This document shows, piece by piece, positions 44,108 through 56,539 of a DNA stretch of 64,000 nt; position 1 is the first letter of the stretch; every line of letters starts with the position of its first letter. Where the stretch lies: NCBI RefSeq assembly GCF_000938255.1, contig NZ_JYMR01000052.1, positions 124,001 through 188,000 on the forward strand, read 5' to 3'. The stretch is from Bradyrhizobium sp. LTSP849. Lineage in GTDB: Bacteria > Pseudomonadota > Alphaproteobacteria > Rhizobiales > Xanthobacteraceae. The notes below the pieces were generated by a model. That model was not told the origin of the DNA. It ran no database searches and saw only the letters and a list, made by a program, of their open reading frames with translations. Made by a program: the position numbers and the translations under genes.

Positions 44108-46767
44108 TTCTTCCCCGCGAGCTTCTTCATCGCGGCCTTGATCGACGCGGCAGCATCATCATATCCCTCCCAGGCTTTCGAGCGCGCCAGCAAACCCGGC
44201 ACAGTCCGCACCGTATATCGCTTCGGATCGAGATCGCTCTTCACCTGCGCCCAGATGACAGGCATCGAGACAGTCGCACCATCACGCGCGCGAGGCGATA
44301 GCGGCGCCACGGCCGTCGACAAACGATCGTTGCGCAAATAGTCCAGAAAGATCTTCCCGTTGCGCAGCTTCTTCGACATGTTGAGCAGATAGCGCTCGGG
44401 ATCATCATCGGCCATCCATTGGCAGACGCCTTGCGCAAAAGCCTTGGCTTCCTTCCAGCCCACTCTGTCGCGCGCGCCGTGAAGCAGCGGCACCACCACA
44501 TGCAGGCCCTTGCCGCCGGTGGTCTTGCAAAAGCTCTCCATGCCGACATGGGTCAGCCGCTGCCGCATCTCCTTCGCCGCCTCGACGACATCGGCAAAAT
44601 CGACGTCCGGAGCGGGATCGAGATCGAACACCAGCCGACCCGGCGTATCATAGGCGTCAGGCGCGCAATTCCAGGGATGCAGCTCCAGGCCGCCGATCTG
44701 CGCGACCGCGGCAAGGCCCTCGACGCGGTCGATCTGCAGGTAGGGCTTGCGGTCGCCCGCGACCTTGGCGAGTTCGAGCAGATTCGATGAGCCCTGCATG
44801 GCATGACGCTGGAAGAATTTTTCGCCGCCGATGCCATCGGGCGCACGCAGGATCGAGCAGGGACGCCCCTTCAGATGCACGATCATCCAGCTGCCGACCG
44901 CCTCGAAATAGCGGGCAAGGTCGAGCTTCGTCACGCCTTCGCCATCGCCGCCGTCCGGCCATAGCTCCTTGTCCGGCTTCGAGATGACGACGCCCATCAC
45001 CTCGGCAGCGCCGGCGCCTTTTCCTTTGCCGGGCTTCGCTGGGGCGCGATTTCTGGCAGCAGGCTTGGCGAGCGCGGTGTCAACAGGCGTCTCCGCCTCG
45101 ACCTCCTCCGCCGGCTTGTCCTGCCGCAGCCCCTTGAAGGCGGCCTGGCGGATATTGCCGTCGGCAGTGAAGCCGGCGAACTCGATCTCCGCGACGAGCT
45201 CGGGCTTCAGCCAATGCACATCACGGGTTTTCTTGGGTGCATTCTTGCCGCCGAACGGACTGTCGTTCGACGCGGCCTCCTTCAACAGCGGCATGATGCG
45301 CCTGACCTTGTCGGCGCCAAAGCCGGTGCCGACGATGCCGACATAGGCGAGATGATCGCCGCGATAGACGCCGGCCATCAGCGAGCGGAATTTCCCTGCC
45401 GTCGTCTTCCAGCCGCCGATCACGACCTCATGGCCGGCGCGACATTTTGCCTTGGTCCAGCTCTCCGTCCGCCCCGAGCGGTAGGGCGCGTCAAGTTTCT
45501 TCGACACGATGCCTTCCAGCTCGAGCTTGCAGGCCGATTGCAGCACTGCATCGCCGCCGCTGACGAAATGCTCGACATAGCGAATCTGGCTCGACTTCCG
45601 CCTACGCGCTTCCAGAAGCTTCTTGAGCCGTTCCTTGCGCTCGCCCAGCGGCAGCCGGCGATAATCGAGGCCTTCCGCAAACAGCAGATCGAAGGCAAAG
45701 AAGATGAGATCTTCGGTCTTGCCGTCCGACAGCGCAGCCTGAAGCGACGAAAAATTCGGTGCGCCGTTGTGGTCGAGCGCAACGATCTCGCCGTCGATCA
45801 GCGCGTCCGGCAGCGAACCCGCTTCCTTCGCGATCGACGCAAACTTGTCGGTCCAGTCGAGCCCCTTGCGGGTCTTGAGTGTTGCATTGCCGTCCTCGAC
45901 GCGAAGCTGGACGCGGTAGCCGTCGAACTTGATCTCGTGGCACCAGCCATCGCCGGACGGTGGGCGCTCGACTGGCGTGCAGAGCTGCGGCGCCATGAAG
46001 TCCGGCATCTCCGAGACTTTTTTGGCGGTCGTCGCGGTCGTCGCTTTTTTCTTTGTGGTCTTGCGTGCCTTCAACGCTGTGCGAGGCGCCGGCTTTATCG
46101 TGCGCCCTTTCGTCTCCTCGGCGCGGTTCGACTGCCAGACCGCATCAGCCTTGCTCTTGGCGCCCTTCGCCAGCATGAAGGGCTTTGGTGCCCTCCCCTT
46201 GCCGTCGGCGATCTCGGCCATGGCGCGACCAGAGGCGACCGATTTGTCCTCGTTGAGGATGTCTTCACCCTCGCGCGCATAGTCGTCGCGATGCTTGATC
46301 AGGAGCCAGTTGGTGCGCTTGCCGCCAGTGCGATCGTTGCGCATGCGCACCAGCACCCAACTGCCGTGCAGCTTCTCGCCGTGCAGCGTGAACTTGAGGT
46401 CACCCTTCTTGAAGCCGCGCTCGGGATCATCGGATTCCCAGGTGCCGCGGTCCCACAGCATCACTGTGCCGCCGCCATACTGGCCTTCCGGAATCGTGCC
46501 TTCGAAATCGCCGTAGTCGAGCGGGTGGTCCTCCACCTCGACTGCGAGCCGCTTGTCGTGAGGATCGAGCGAAGGCCCCTTCGTCACCGCCCAGGACTTG
46601 AAGACGCCGTCGAATTCGAGCCGGAAATCGTAGTGCAACCGGGTCGCATCATGTTTCTGGATGACAAAGCGTCGTTGCTTCGACGGCGCGACCGCTGACT
46701 CACCGGACGGCTCCGGCGTCTGTTCGAAATCGCGTTTCTGTCGATAGGTGGAGAGTTTTCGCAGCAC
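44104..46767 (-). CDS. ligD: ATP-dependent DNA ligase D, multidomain NHEJ enzyme
   Basis: 887 aa with domain order phosphoesterase (about 35-165; HDATRLHYDFRLEFDG, EGQYGGGTVMLWDRG), ligase (about 250-545; adenylation Lys in HEIKFDGYRVQL) and primase-polymerase (about 590-880; LARYFEAVGSWM, FDLDPAPDVDFADV, GKGLHVVVPL). A basic Lys/Thr/Ala linker joins the first two. It processes and seals double-strand breaks with Ku, which is divergent 118 bp away. The GTG start at 46767 fits the conserved LRKLSTYRQKRDF opening. Confidence 0.95.
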   Translation of the reverse strand: MLRKLSTYRQKRDFEQTPEPSGESAVAPSKQRRFVIQKHDATRLHYDFRLEFDGVFKSWAVTKGPSLDPHDKRLAVEVEDHPLDYGDFEGTIPEGQYGGGTVMLWDRGTWESDDPERGFKKGDLKFTLHGEKLHGSWVLVRMRNDRTGGKRTNWLLIKHRDDYAREGEDILNEDKSVASGRAMAEIADGKGRAPKPFMLAKGAKSKADAVWQSNRAEETKGRTIKPAPRTALKARKTTKKKATTATTAKKVSEMPDFMAPQLCTPVERPPSGDGWCHEIKFDGYRVQLRVEDGNATLKTRKGLDWTDKFASIAKEAGSLPDALIDGEIVALDHNGAPNFSSLQAALSDGKTEDLIFFAFDLLFAEGLDYRRLPLGERKERLKKLLEARRRKSSQIRYVEHFVSGGDAVLQSACKLELEGIVSKKLDAPYRSGRTESWTKAKCRAGHEVVIGGWKTTAGKFRSLMAGVYRGDHLAYVGIVGTGFGADKVRRIMPLLKEAASNDSPFGGKNAPKKTRDVHWLKPELVAEIEFAGFTADGNIRQAAFKGLRQDKPAEEVEAETPVDTALAKPAARNRAPAKPGKGKGAGAAEVMGVVISKPDKELWPDGGDGEGVTKLDLARYFEAVGSWMIVHLKGRPCSILRAPDGIGGEKFFQRHAMQGSSNLLELAKVAGDRKPYLQIDRVEGLAAVAQIGGLELHPWNCAPDAYDTPGRLVFDLDPAPDVDFADVVEAAKEMRQRLTHVGMESFCKTTGGKGLHVVVPLLHGARDRVGWKEAKAFAQGVCQWMADDDPERYLLNMSKKLRNGKIFLDYLRNDRLSTAVAPLSPRARDGATVSMPVIWAQVKSDLDPKRYTVRTVPGLLARSKAWEGYDDAAASIKAAMKKLAGKK

Positions 46768-46822
46768 GACCGGACCCGCATCACTTTCGGCGCTTCAGCC
46801 TATCACGGCAAAAGTCCCACCC

Positions 46823-46847
46823 GGAACCAAAACCCCGGAGCCCGGTT
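46823..46847 (+). promoter_or_regulatory. Possible EcfG-like promoter of ku
   Basis: GGAAC (46823-46827), 16-nt spacer, then GGTT (46844-46847) in place of CGTT, 38 nt before the ku ATG. Three of four -10 bases fit the general-stress consensus. Stress-controlled Ku is known in other rhizobia, so the position is suggestive, but the -10 mismatch keeps this tentative. Confidence 0.35.
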
Positions 46848-46885
46848 GGAGTTCCTGAAAAGCCTTGAAATCACTGGAGAATGAA

Positions 46886-47770
46886 ATGGCTCCCCGCGCC
46901 TATTGGAAGGGAACGTTGAAGCTGTCGCTGGTTAGTTGCCCGGTCGTGCTGTACCCGGCGACCACGGCGGCAGAGAAGACGCGGTTTCACATGATCAACC
47001 GCGAGACCGGCAACCGGCTTAAGCAGCAGATGGTGGATTCCGAGACCGGCGACGTCGTCGAGAGCAATCAGAAGGGCCGCGGCTACGAGCTGCGCAAGGG
47101 CAAATATGTCGAGATCGAGCCGGAGGAGCTCGAGGCGGTCCAGATCGAGAGCAATCATACGATCGACATTGAGAGCTTCGTGCCGAGCGACGAGATCGAC
47201 CAGCGCTACCTCAACCACCCCTATTATATCGCGCCCGAGGGCAAGGCCGCGGTCGATGCCTTTGCCGTGATCCGCGACGCCATGAAGGACGAGGGGCGCG
47301 TGGCGCTCGCCAAGATCGTACTGACGAACCGCGAGCATGTCATCGCGATCGAACCGCTCGGCAAGGGGCTGCTCGGCACGACGCTGCGCTACCCGTACGA
47401 GCTGCGCGACGAGGATGAGTTCTTCGACGACATCAAGACCCCGAAGATCACCAAGGACATGGTCGAGCTGGCCGGCCATATCCTGCGCACCAAGGCGGCG
47501 CATTTCGATCCCGCCAAATTCAAGGATGAGTATGAGAACGCGCTGAAGGCGTTGGTGAAGCGGAAGGCCAGCGGCAAGACAATCGAGCTGCCCGAGCCTG
47601 AGGAGAAGCCCAGCAACGTCGTCAGCCTGATGGATGCTTTGAAGCAGAGCTTGAAGGGGCGCGGTGGAGGGAAGGCGCGGGCCAAGTCCCACGCGCGCCA
47701 CGCGACGGGACGACAACGAGCTGCGAAGAAGATGCAAAGGTCCGCGGCGGGGCGCCGGAAGGCGGGTTGA
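46886..47770 (+). CDS. ku: Ku protein for non-homologous end joining
   Basis: 294 aa, a bacterial Ku core: APRAYWKGTLKLSLVSCPV, VVESNQKGRGYELRKG, and HIL with TKAAHFDPAKFKDEYENAL; the C-terminus is very basic (KARAKSHARHATG, KKMQRSAAGRRKAG), typical for DNA and LigD binding. As a homodimer it binds DNA ends and recruits LigD, encoded divergently. The ATG at 46886 was preferred over 46865 because GGAGA stands about 8 nt before it and it begins the conserved MAPRAYW. Confidence 0.94.
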   Translation: MAPRAYWKGTLKLSLVSCPVVLYPATTAAEKTRFHMINRETGNRLKQQMVDSETGDVVESNQKGRGYELRKGKYVEIEPEELEAVQIESNHTIDIESFVPSDEIDQRYLNHPYYIAPEGKAAVDAFAVIRDAMKDEGRVALAKIVLTNREHVIAIEPLGKGLLGTTLRYPYELRDEDEFFDDIKTPKITKDMVELAGHILRTKAAHFDPAKFKDEYENALKALVKRKASGKTIELPEPEEKPSNVVSLMDALKQSLKGRGGGKARAKSHARHATGRQRAAKKMQRSAAGRRKAG

Positions 47771-47779
47771 GAGACCCCG

Positions 47780-48469
47780 TCAATCCCCTGCCTTCAGCCG
47801 ATACCCGATCCCCGTCTCCGTGAGCACATATTGCGGCCGCTCGGGATCGGCTTCGATCTTCTGGCGGAGCTGGCGGACATAGACCCGGAGATATTGCGCG
47901 TCGGTCAGCTCGTCCCAGAGCTCCTTGAGCAGGAAGCGATGGGTGAGCACCTTGCCGGCGTGCTGCACCAGCACGCGCAGGAGATCATACTCCTTCGGCG
48001 ACAGTTTCACGTCGCGCTCACCGAGCTTGACGATCCGGCGGACGAGATCGACGGAGAGATCGCCAGTGCGAAAAACCGGCCGCTCGCCCTGAACCTGAAG
48101 CTGATGCCGTAGCGCGGCGCGCAGTCGGGCCAGCAGCTCGTCCATGCCGAACGGCTTTGTCAGATAGTCGTCGGCGCCTAGATCGAGCGCCTGCACCTTG
48201 CCGGCCTCGTCGCCGCGGCTCGACAGCACCACGATCGGCACGGCTTCATTGCGGGCACGGATCGTGCGCAGGAGCTCATGGCCCTGGATGTCGGGCAGGC
48301 CAAGATCGAGAATGATCAGCGCGGGATCTTCGGTGAGCTTTTCGAGCGCCATCTTGCCGTTCGACGCCTCCAGGATCTCATAGCCCTGCGTCGTCAATCC
48401 CATCCGCAGTAGTTTTCGGATCGGCGGCTCGTCGTCGATGACCAGAACCTTGATCGGGGCAGCACTCAT
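47780..48469 (-). CDS. kdpE: KdpE response regulator
   Basis: 229 aa, OmpR/PhoB type. Receiver domain with acidic pocket VLVIDDEPP, phosphoacceptor Asp in IILDLGLPDIQG and Lys in DYLTKPFGMDEL; C-terminal winged helix with KLSPKEYDLLRVLVQHAGKV and YLRVYVRQLRQKIE. It is the partner of KdpD for potassium limitation/osmotic control of kdp. It overlaps kdpD by 4 bp. It probably binds 11-bp-period direct repeats like those seen upstream of kdp and nearby genes (inference). Confidence 0.93.
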   Translation of the reverse strand: MSAAPIKVLVIDDEPPIRKLLRMGLTTQGYEILEASNGKMALEKLTEDPALIILDLGLPDIQGHELLRTIRARNEAVPIVVLSSRGDEAGKVQALDLGADDYLTKPFGMDELLARLRAALRHQLQVQGERPVFRTGDLSVDLVRRIVKLGERDVKLSPKEYDLLRVLVQHAGKVLTHRFLLKELWDELTDAQYLRVYVRQLRQKIEADPERPQYVLTETGIGYRLKAGD

Positions 48470-51189
48470 GCGGCGGTATCCAATGCTTTAGTCTGTGCGG
48501 GAACCGGCAGACGGATGGTGAGGATGGCGCCGCTCCGGTCGCTGCGGTTGGCGGCCGAGATCGTGCCCTGCATCGCCTCGACGAAGCCGCGGGAGATGGC
48601 GAGCCCGAGCCCGGTGCCGGGACGGACATGATCGCCCTTCTGCGCGCGATAGAACTTGTCGAACACGCTCTCAAGCTCGTCGGGCGGGATGCCGTCGCCT
48701 TCGTCGGCGATTTGGAGCATCACCTGATCCCGCTCGCGCTGGCTCGTGATCGAGATCGTCGTGTCGGGCGATGAATATTTCGCAGCATTGTCGAGCAGGT
48801 TGAACAGCACCTGCTCGAACAATACGGCATCCAACTGGAGCATCGGCAGATCGGCGGCCAGCACCAGCTCCACCTTGTGCGCGGTCAGGATCTTGGCTGC
48901 CCGTCGCAGCGCGCTGCCGACGATCTCGCTGAGATCGTGCAGCGCCGTATTGGGTACGATGGCGCCGGACTCGAGTTTTGTCATGTCGAGCAGATTGGCG
49001 ATGAAGCGGTTGAGCCGCTCAGACTCGTCGATCACGGTCGCCAGCAAATCGCGCTTCTCGGTGTCGGACAGCGCGTTGGCGAGATCGCGCATGGTCGAGG
49101 CGGCCCCGAGCACGGAGGCCAGCGGCGTCTTCAGATCATGCGAGATCGAGGTCAGCAACGCCGAGCGCAGCCGCTCGGATTCGACGGTGCGCTTGACGCG
49201 GTCCATGTCCTCGACCAGCAGCACGCGCTCGATCGCGAGCGCGCCCTGGTCGACCAGCGCGTCGAGCAACCGGCGCTGGTCCGGGGTCAGCAACGGACCG
49301 GTGCGATCGTTGTCGATGCCGATCACGCCGATCGGGCCGCGGCCGGTCCGCATCGGCAGGAACAGCCGTTTTGCACCCGGCAGGGTATCCGCGCCGCGCC
49401 CGGCGGAGCGATCGTTGCTCCAGGCCCAGTTGGCGGCGGCAAGGTCGGCCTGGTCGAGCTGGTCCTCGGGCGGATAGCCGGATTTCACCGTCAGGAGGCC
49501 GTCCTCCGGCAGCAGCAGCACGACGCGAACCTTCAGCATCAGCGCAATCTGATAGGCGGTCGCCCACAACACGTCGTCGAGCGTGGCGGTGCCGGCGAGC
49601 TTGCGGCTGAAGGCATAGAGCTGTTCGGTGGTCCTGATGCGACCGATCGCGGTGTCGGCCTGGGTCCGCACCCGCCCGGCTACATTCGACACCACGAACG
49701 CAATCAGCATGAAGAAGAAGAATGCCGCGACATTGGTTGGATCAGTGATGGTGAAAGTGTAGACCGGCGGCAGGAAGAAGAAGTTATACGCCAGCGACGC
49801 CGCGACGCTCGCAAGCAGCGACGGCCACAACCCATAGCGGACGGCCACGGCAACCACCGCGGTCAGGAACATCAGGTCGACGTTCTCGACGCCGAAATAC
49901 GGCTTGATGACCACCGCTGCTGCAAGGCCGAGCGACGTGATCCCGAGCGCCTTCAGATAGGGCCGTGCATCGAACGGCTCGGATCGCGCCGCCGTCTGCA
50001 CCGAGGTCTTCGGCGCCGGCTCGCTCGTGAGCTCGTCGCCGGGAATGACGTGAACGCTGATATTGCCGGAGCGGCGCACCAGATCAAGTACGACCGAGCC
50101 ACGCGTCAACTCGAACCACGGCGAGCGCGTCGACTTGCCGATCACGATCTGGGTGACGTTGTTGCCTTGCGCGAAGTTGATGACGTCGTCGGCGATGCGG
50201 CGGCCGACGGCTGGAATGGTCAAGGCTTCACCACCCAGCGATTCCGCAAGCCGTAGCGTATCGGCCAGCCGGTCGCGCTCCTCGTCGGAAAGCTGGAGCG
50301 ACCGCCGCGTCTCGATCGAGACCGCAGTGAATGGCGCATGCAGCCGGTCCGCGAGGCGCTTGGTATAACGCACGAGCCCGGCTGCGCGCGGATCCTCGCT
50401 GACGCAAACAAGGATGCGTTCGCCTGCGGCCCAGGGGCCGGCGATGGCATTCGCCTGCATGTGCGTGAGAAGCTGCTCGTCGACCCGCTCGGCCGTGCGC
50501 CGCAGCGCGAGCTCGCGCAGCGCCGTCAGATTGCCCGGTGAGAAATAATGATCAAGCGCGCGCTCGGCCTGTTTGGGGACATAGACCTTGCCCTCCCTCA
50601 GCCGCTGGATCAGATCGTCGGGGGTGAGGTCGATCAGCTCGATCGCATCGGCGCGATCGAAGACCGAATCCGGGACGGTCTCGCGCACCCGCACATGAGT
50701 AATTTGCGCGACGACGTCGTTCAGGCTTTCGATGTGCTGGATGTTGACGGCGGTATAGACGTCGATGCCGTGAGACAGCAACTCCTCGACGTCGAGATAT
50801 CGCTTCGGATGCCGGCTGCCGGCTGCGTTGGTGTGGGCGAGTTCGTCGACCAGCGCGATCCGAGGCCGCCGCGCGATCACGGCGTCGAGGTCCATCTCCT
50901 CGACGATCTGGCCGCGGTAATCGAGCTTCTTGCGCGGGATCACTTCCAGCCCTCGCACCAACGCCTCGGTCTCAACCCGGCCATGGGTCTCGACGAAGCC
51001 GACCACGACATCGATACCGGCCTTGCGCTTGGCGTGGGCGCTTTGCAGCATCTCGTAGGTCTTGCCGACGCCGGGAGCGGCGCCGACGAAGATTTTCAGC
51101 TTGCCGCTCGCGCTCTCCTCCCGGCGCGCTGCTTCCAGCAGCGCCTCGGGGGACGGACGTTGTTCGGGATCGCGGCGCTCTCGGACCAT
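48466..51189 (-). CDS. kdpD: KdpD sensor histidine kinase
   Basis: 907 aa. N-terminal KdpD domain with Walker A GAAPGVGKTYEML (near residue 38), a USP-like region (about 255-375), four membrane helices (about 415-510), a GAF-like part, then HisKA with phospho-His in SISHDLKTPLASVLG and an ATPase domain with N, G1 and G2 boxes (LLDNAAKYS, ADEGDGIPP, GTGLGLAIS). It senses low K+ or turgor and phosphorylates KdpE. It is 40 bp downstream of kdpC and overlaps kdpE, so sensor and transporter share one unit. Confidence 0.95.
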   Translation of the reverse strand: MVRERRDPEQRPSPEALLEAARREESASGKLKIFVGAAPGVGKTYEMLQSAHAKRKAGIDVVVGFVETHGRVETEALVRGLEVIPRKKLDYRGQIVEEMDLDAVIARRPRIALVDELAHTNAAGSRHPKRYLDVEELLSHGIDVYTAVNIQHIESLNDVVAQITHVRVRETVPDSVFDRADAIELIDLTPDDLIQRLREGKVYVPKQAERALDHYFSPGNLTALRELALRRTAERVDEQLLTHMQANAIAGPWAAGERILVCVSEDPRAAGLVRYTKRLADRLHAPFTAVSIETRRSLQLSDEERDRLADTLRLAESLGGEALTIPAVGRRIADDVINFAQGNNVTQIVIGKSTRSPWFELTRGSVVLDLVRRSGNISVHVIPGDELTSEPAPKTSVQTAARSEPFDARPYLKALGITSLGLAAAVVIKPYFGVENVDLMFLTAVVAVAVRYGLWPSLLASVAASLAYNFFFLPPVYTFTITDPTNVAAFFFFMLIAFVVSNVAGRVRTQADTAIGRIRTTEQLYAFSRKLAGTATLDDVLWATAYQIALMLKVRVVLLLPEDGLLTVKSGYPPEDQLDQADLAAANWAWSNDRSAGRGADTLPGAKRLFLPMRTGRGPIGVIGIDNDRTGPLLTPDQRRLLDALVDQGALAIERVLLVEDMDRVKRTVESERLRSALLTSISHDLKTPLASVLGAASTMRDLANALSDTEKRDLLATVIDESERLNRFIANLLDMTKLESGAIVPNTALHDLSEIVGSALRRAAKILTAHKVELVLAADLPMLQLDAVLFEQVLFNLLDNAAKYSSPDTTISITSQRERDQVMLQIADEGDGIPPDELESVFDKFYRAQKGDHVRPGTGLGLAISRGFVEAMQGTISAANRSDRSGAILTIRLPVPAQTKALDTAA

Positions 51190-51229
51190 CAGGTCATTAT
51201 AATCATCGGAGCGCCGCGAGCCTAGACCG

Positions 51230-51835
51230 CTACTTTGCGGCGGCGCGATCGAGCGCGAGGTTCAGCGCCAATACGTTAACGCGCGGTTCGCCAAGCAGGC
51301 CGAGCAGACGACCCTGGGTGCTGGAAGCCACGAGCTGCTTGACCTGATCGTCCGGCATATTCCGCGCCTTGGCCACGCGGGGCACCTGGAATTGCGCCGC
51401 TTCCGGCGAGATGTCCGGGTCGAGCCCACTGGCCGAGGTCGTGACCAGATCGACCGGGACGGCGGCATTCGGGTTCTCAGCCTTCAGCTTGTCCACATCC
51501 TCCTTCAGCCGGTCGGCCAGCGCCTTGCTGGTCGGGCCGAGATTGGAGCCGCCCGAGTTGCCAGCGTTGTAGGGCACCGAGACGGTCTTGGTCGAATCGT
51601 TCGGGTCCGGCGCCAGCGTCGCCGAGGGGCGGCCGTGGAAATATTTGTCGTCCTTGAACTCCTGCCCGATCAGGGCGGAACCGACGACCTTGCCATCCCG
51701 TTCGATCAGGCTGCCCTGCGCCTGTGCGGGGAAGATCGCACCGGCGATGCCGGTCATGGCGAGCGGATAGGCTAGGCCCGTGATCGCGGTGAGCACCAGC
51801 AACAGGACGATGGCGGGGCGGATTTCTCTGAGCAT
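51230..51835 (-). CDS. kdpC: Potassium-transporting ATPase subunit C
   Basis: 201 aa, with one N-terminal membrane helix (IRPAIVLLLVLTAITGLAYP) and a periplasmic domain with the family blocks GSALIGQEFKDDKYFHGRPS and SASGLDPDISPEAAQFQVPRVA, a DDQVKQLV segment and LLGEPRVNVLALN. It stabilises the KdpFABC complex. It lies 60 bp downstream of kdpB and 40 bp before kdpD. Confidence 0.95.
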   Translation of the reverse strand: MLREIRPAIVLLLVLTAITGLAYPLAMTGIAGAIFPAQAQGSLIERDGKVVGSALIGQEFKDDKYFHGRPSATLAPDPNDSTKTVSVPYNAGNSGGSNLGPTSKALADRLKEDVDKLKAENPNAAVPVDLVTTSASGLDPDISPEAAQFQVPRVAKARNMPDDQVKQLVASSTQGRLLGLLGEPRVNVLALNLALDRAAAK

Positions 51836-51895
51836 GTGTTTCTCCTAATTCTTCGTCTTTGCGCGGGGACGCGCACTGCGCCCCCGCGACGACGA

Positions 51896-54010
<2,115 letters not shown>

Positions 54011-54028
54011 GGAGGTCACTCCAAACAA

Positions 54029-55732
<1,704 letters not shown>

Positions 55733-55736
55733 GGCA

Positions 55737-55841
55737 TTAACCCTTCAGGCTTTGTGTCCGGCGCAACAGCGGCAGCAGCACCGCGAGGAGACAGGCGACG
55801 AGTACGGCGTCCGCCAGCAGCAATTCGAGAAGCAGCAGCAC
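55737..55841 (-). CDS. Possible 34-aa hydrophobic peptide between kdpF and kdpA
   Basis: A GTG-started frame of 34 codons beginning VLLLLELLLADAVLVACLLA and ending in basic RRTQSLKG, i.e. one membrane helix with a cytosolic-positive tail. It starts 3 nt after the kdpF stop and ends 4 nt before the kdpA ATG, filling the gap exactly. It may be a translated coupling peptide or a chance frame; no clear ribosome site is seen. Confidence 0.4.
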   Translation of the reverse strand: MLLLLELLLADAVLVACLLAVLLPLLRRTQSLKG

Positions 55842-55844
55842 GGG

Positions 55845-55934
55845 TCAGAACCGCTCGGGCCGCAGCAGCGCGTAGGTGAGGTAGAACAGGAGGCCGAACG
55901 AGACGGCACCAGCGAGCGCATAATCGAAAATCAT
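55845..55934 (-). CDS. kdpF: KdpF, small subunit of the potassium ATPase
   Basis: A 29-aa single-helix peptide (MIFDYALAGAVSFGLLFYL, ending ALLRPERF), matching KdpF, the lipid-like stabiliser of KdpFABC. The C-terminal LLRPERF is characteristic. The ribosome site GAGGGAGC stands before its ATG. It lies 113 bp upstream of kdpA. Confidence 0.88.
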   Translation of the reverse strand: MIFDYALAGAVSFGLLFYLTYALLRPERF

Positions 55935-55945
55935 GATCCGCTCCC

Positions 55946-56029
55946 TCACAGCCGTTCGCAGGCGTAGGTGTAGCCGATCGCAAGGGCAAAGAAGGCGAAG
56001 CCCAGCGCCAGCATCAGAATGTCCATCAT
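55946..56029 (-). CDS. 27-aa membrane peptide heading the kdp operon
   Basis: A short frame MMDILMLALGFAFFALAIGY, ending in YACERL, with one membrane helix and a strong ribosome site (GAGGAG, about 6 nt before ATG). It stops 11 nt before the kdpF start codon. Its architecture resembles KdpF but the sequence differs, so it is a candidate extra small subunit or regulator of the pump. A conserved role is inference. Confidence 0.65.
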   Translation of the reverse strand: MMDILMLALGFAFFALAIGYTYACERL

Positions 56030-56199
56030 GGGGATACTCCTCGTTGCGTCCTTATGTCGGGAGCAACTGTTTCTCAGGCGTCCGGCGGGCGTGAGTGGAA
56101 ACGGAAATGGAACGCATCTCCACAGCGCCAGTCGGGACTTTTGACCGTTTTGAAATGCCACCGCGGGCATAGGTTTTCGAGACGAGGGCTATGGCGAAG

Positions 56200-56218
56200 T
56201 TATAGGAATCTCATAAAG
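56200..56218 (-). promoter_or_regulatory. Direct-repeat box a, upstream of kdp
   Basis: On the minus strand TTTATGA-N4-CCTATAA: half-sites at 56217-56211 and 56206-56200, repeated at an 11-bp period as expected for an OmpR/PhoB-family dimer such as KdpE. It is about 170 nt upstream of the first kdp-operon ORF. Confidence 0.55.
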
Positions 56219-56254
56219 GTGCCGTGGGTCGAACGACGCTCGCGAGGCAATACA

Positions 56255-56383
56255 AGCTGTCGTCCCGGCGAAGGCCGGGACCCATAGCCACGGAGAGTGG
56301 TTTGGTGAAGACTCGGAGTTACCAGCTTCGCGCTACAACTTCTCCCTGTGGTTATGGTCCCGGCCTTCGCCGGGACGACAGCT
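56255..56383. repeat. Inverted repeat of the GTCGTCCCGGCGAAGGCCGG type
   Basis: The left arm (56255-56291) begins AGCTGTCGTCCCGGCG and ends near CATAGCCAC; the right arm (56348-56383) is its near-perfect reverse complement, starting GTGGTTATGG. The ~56-nt loop is not conserved in an obvious way. It resembles dispersed palindromic intergenic elements of this lineage and has no coding capacity. Confidence 0.78.
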
Positions 56384-56428
56384 GTGCGGTTGGCAACACA
56401 TTGCGTCCCTGACCGCACCATCCCGACA

Positions 56429-56446
56429 CTTATGAAATCCTTATAT
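56429..56446 (+). promoter_or_regulatory. Direct-repeat box b, upstream of the 155-aa gene
   Basis: CTTATGA-N4-CTTATAT: two half-sites at 56429-56435 and 56440-56446, 11-bp period, about 95 nt before the start of the downstream gene. Same design as boxes a, c and d. Confidence 0.45.
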
Positions 56447-56539
56447 CTCCCGCCCCGCTCTCATCTCGTTTTCAAATGCCCTTCTAGCCATCCTGAAGAG
56501 GCCGGCCGACTGACCGACGCCAATTCCGGGAGGCCTGAT

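Larger units (their letters stand above)
56030..56539. other. kdp promoter region and divergent intergenic space
   Basis: A 510-bp gene-free stretch between kdp and the 155-aa gene. It holds direct-repeat box a (56200-56218, minus) toward kdp, an inverted repeat (56255-56383) in the middle, and box b (56429-56446, plus) toward the downstream gene. I see no RNA gene. Confidence 0.6.

Noticed and set aside
56113..56137. GGAAC upstream of kdp as an EcfG promoter
   Set aside because: No CGTT-like element at 16-17 nt, and the orientation is away from kdp.
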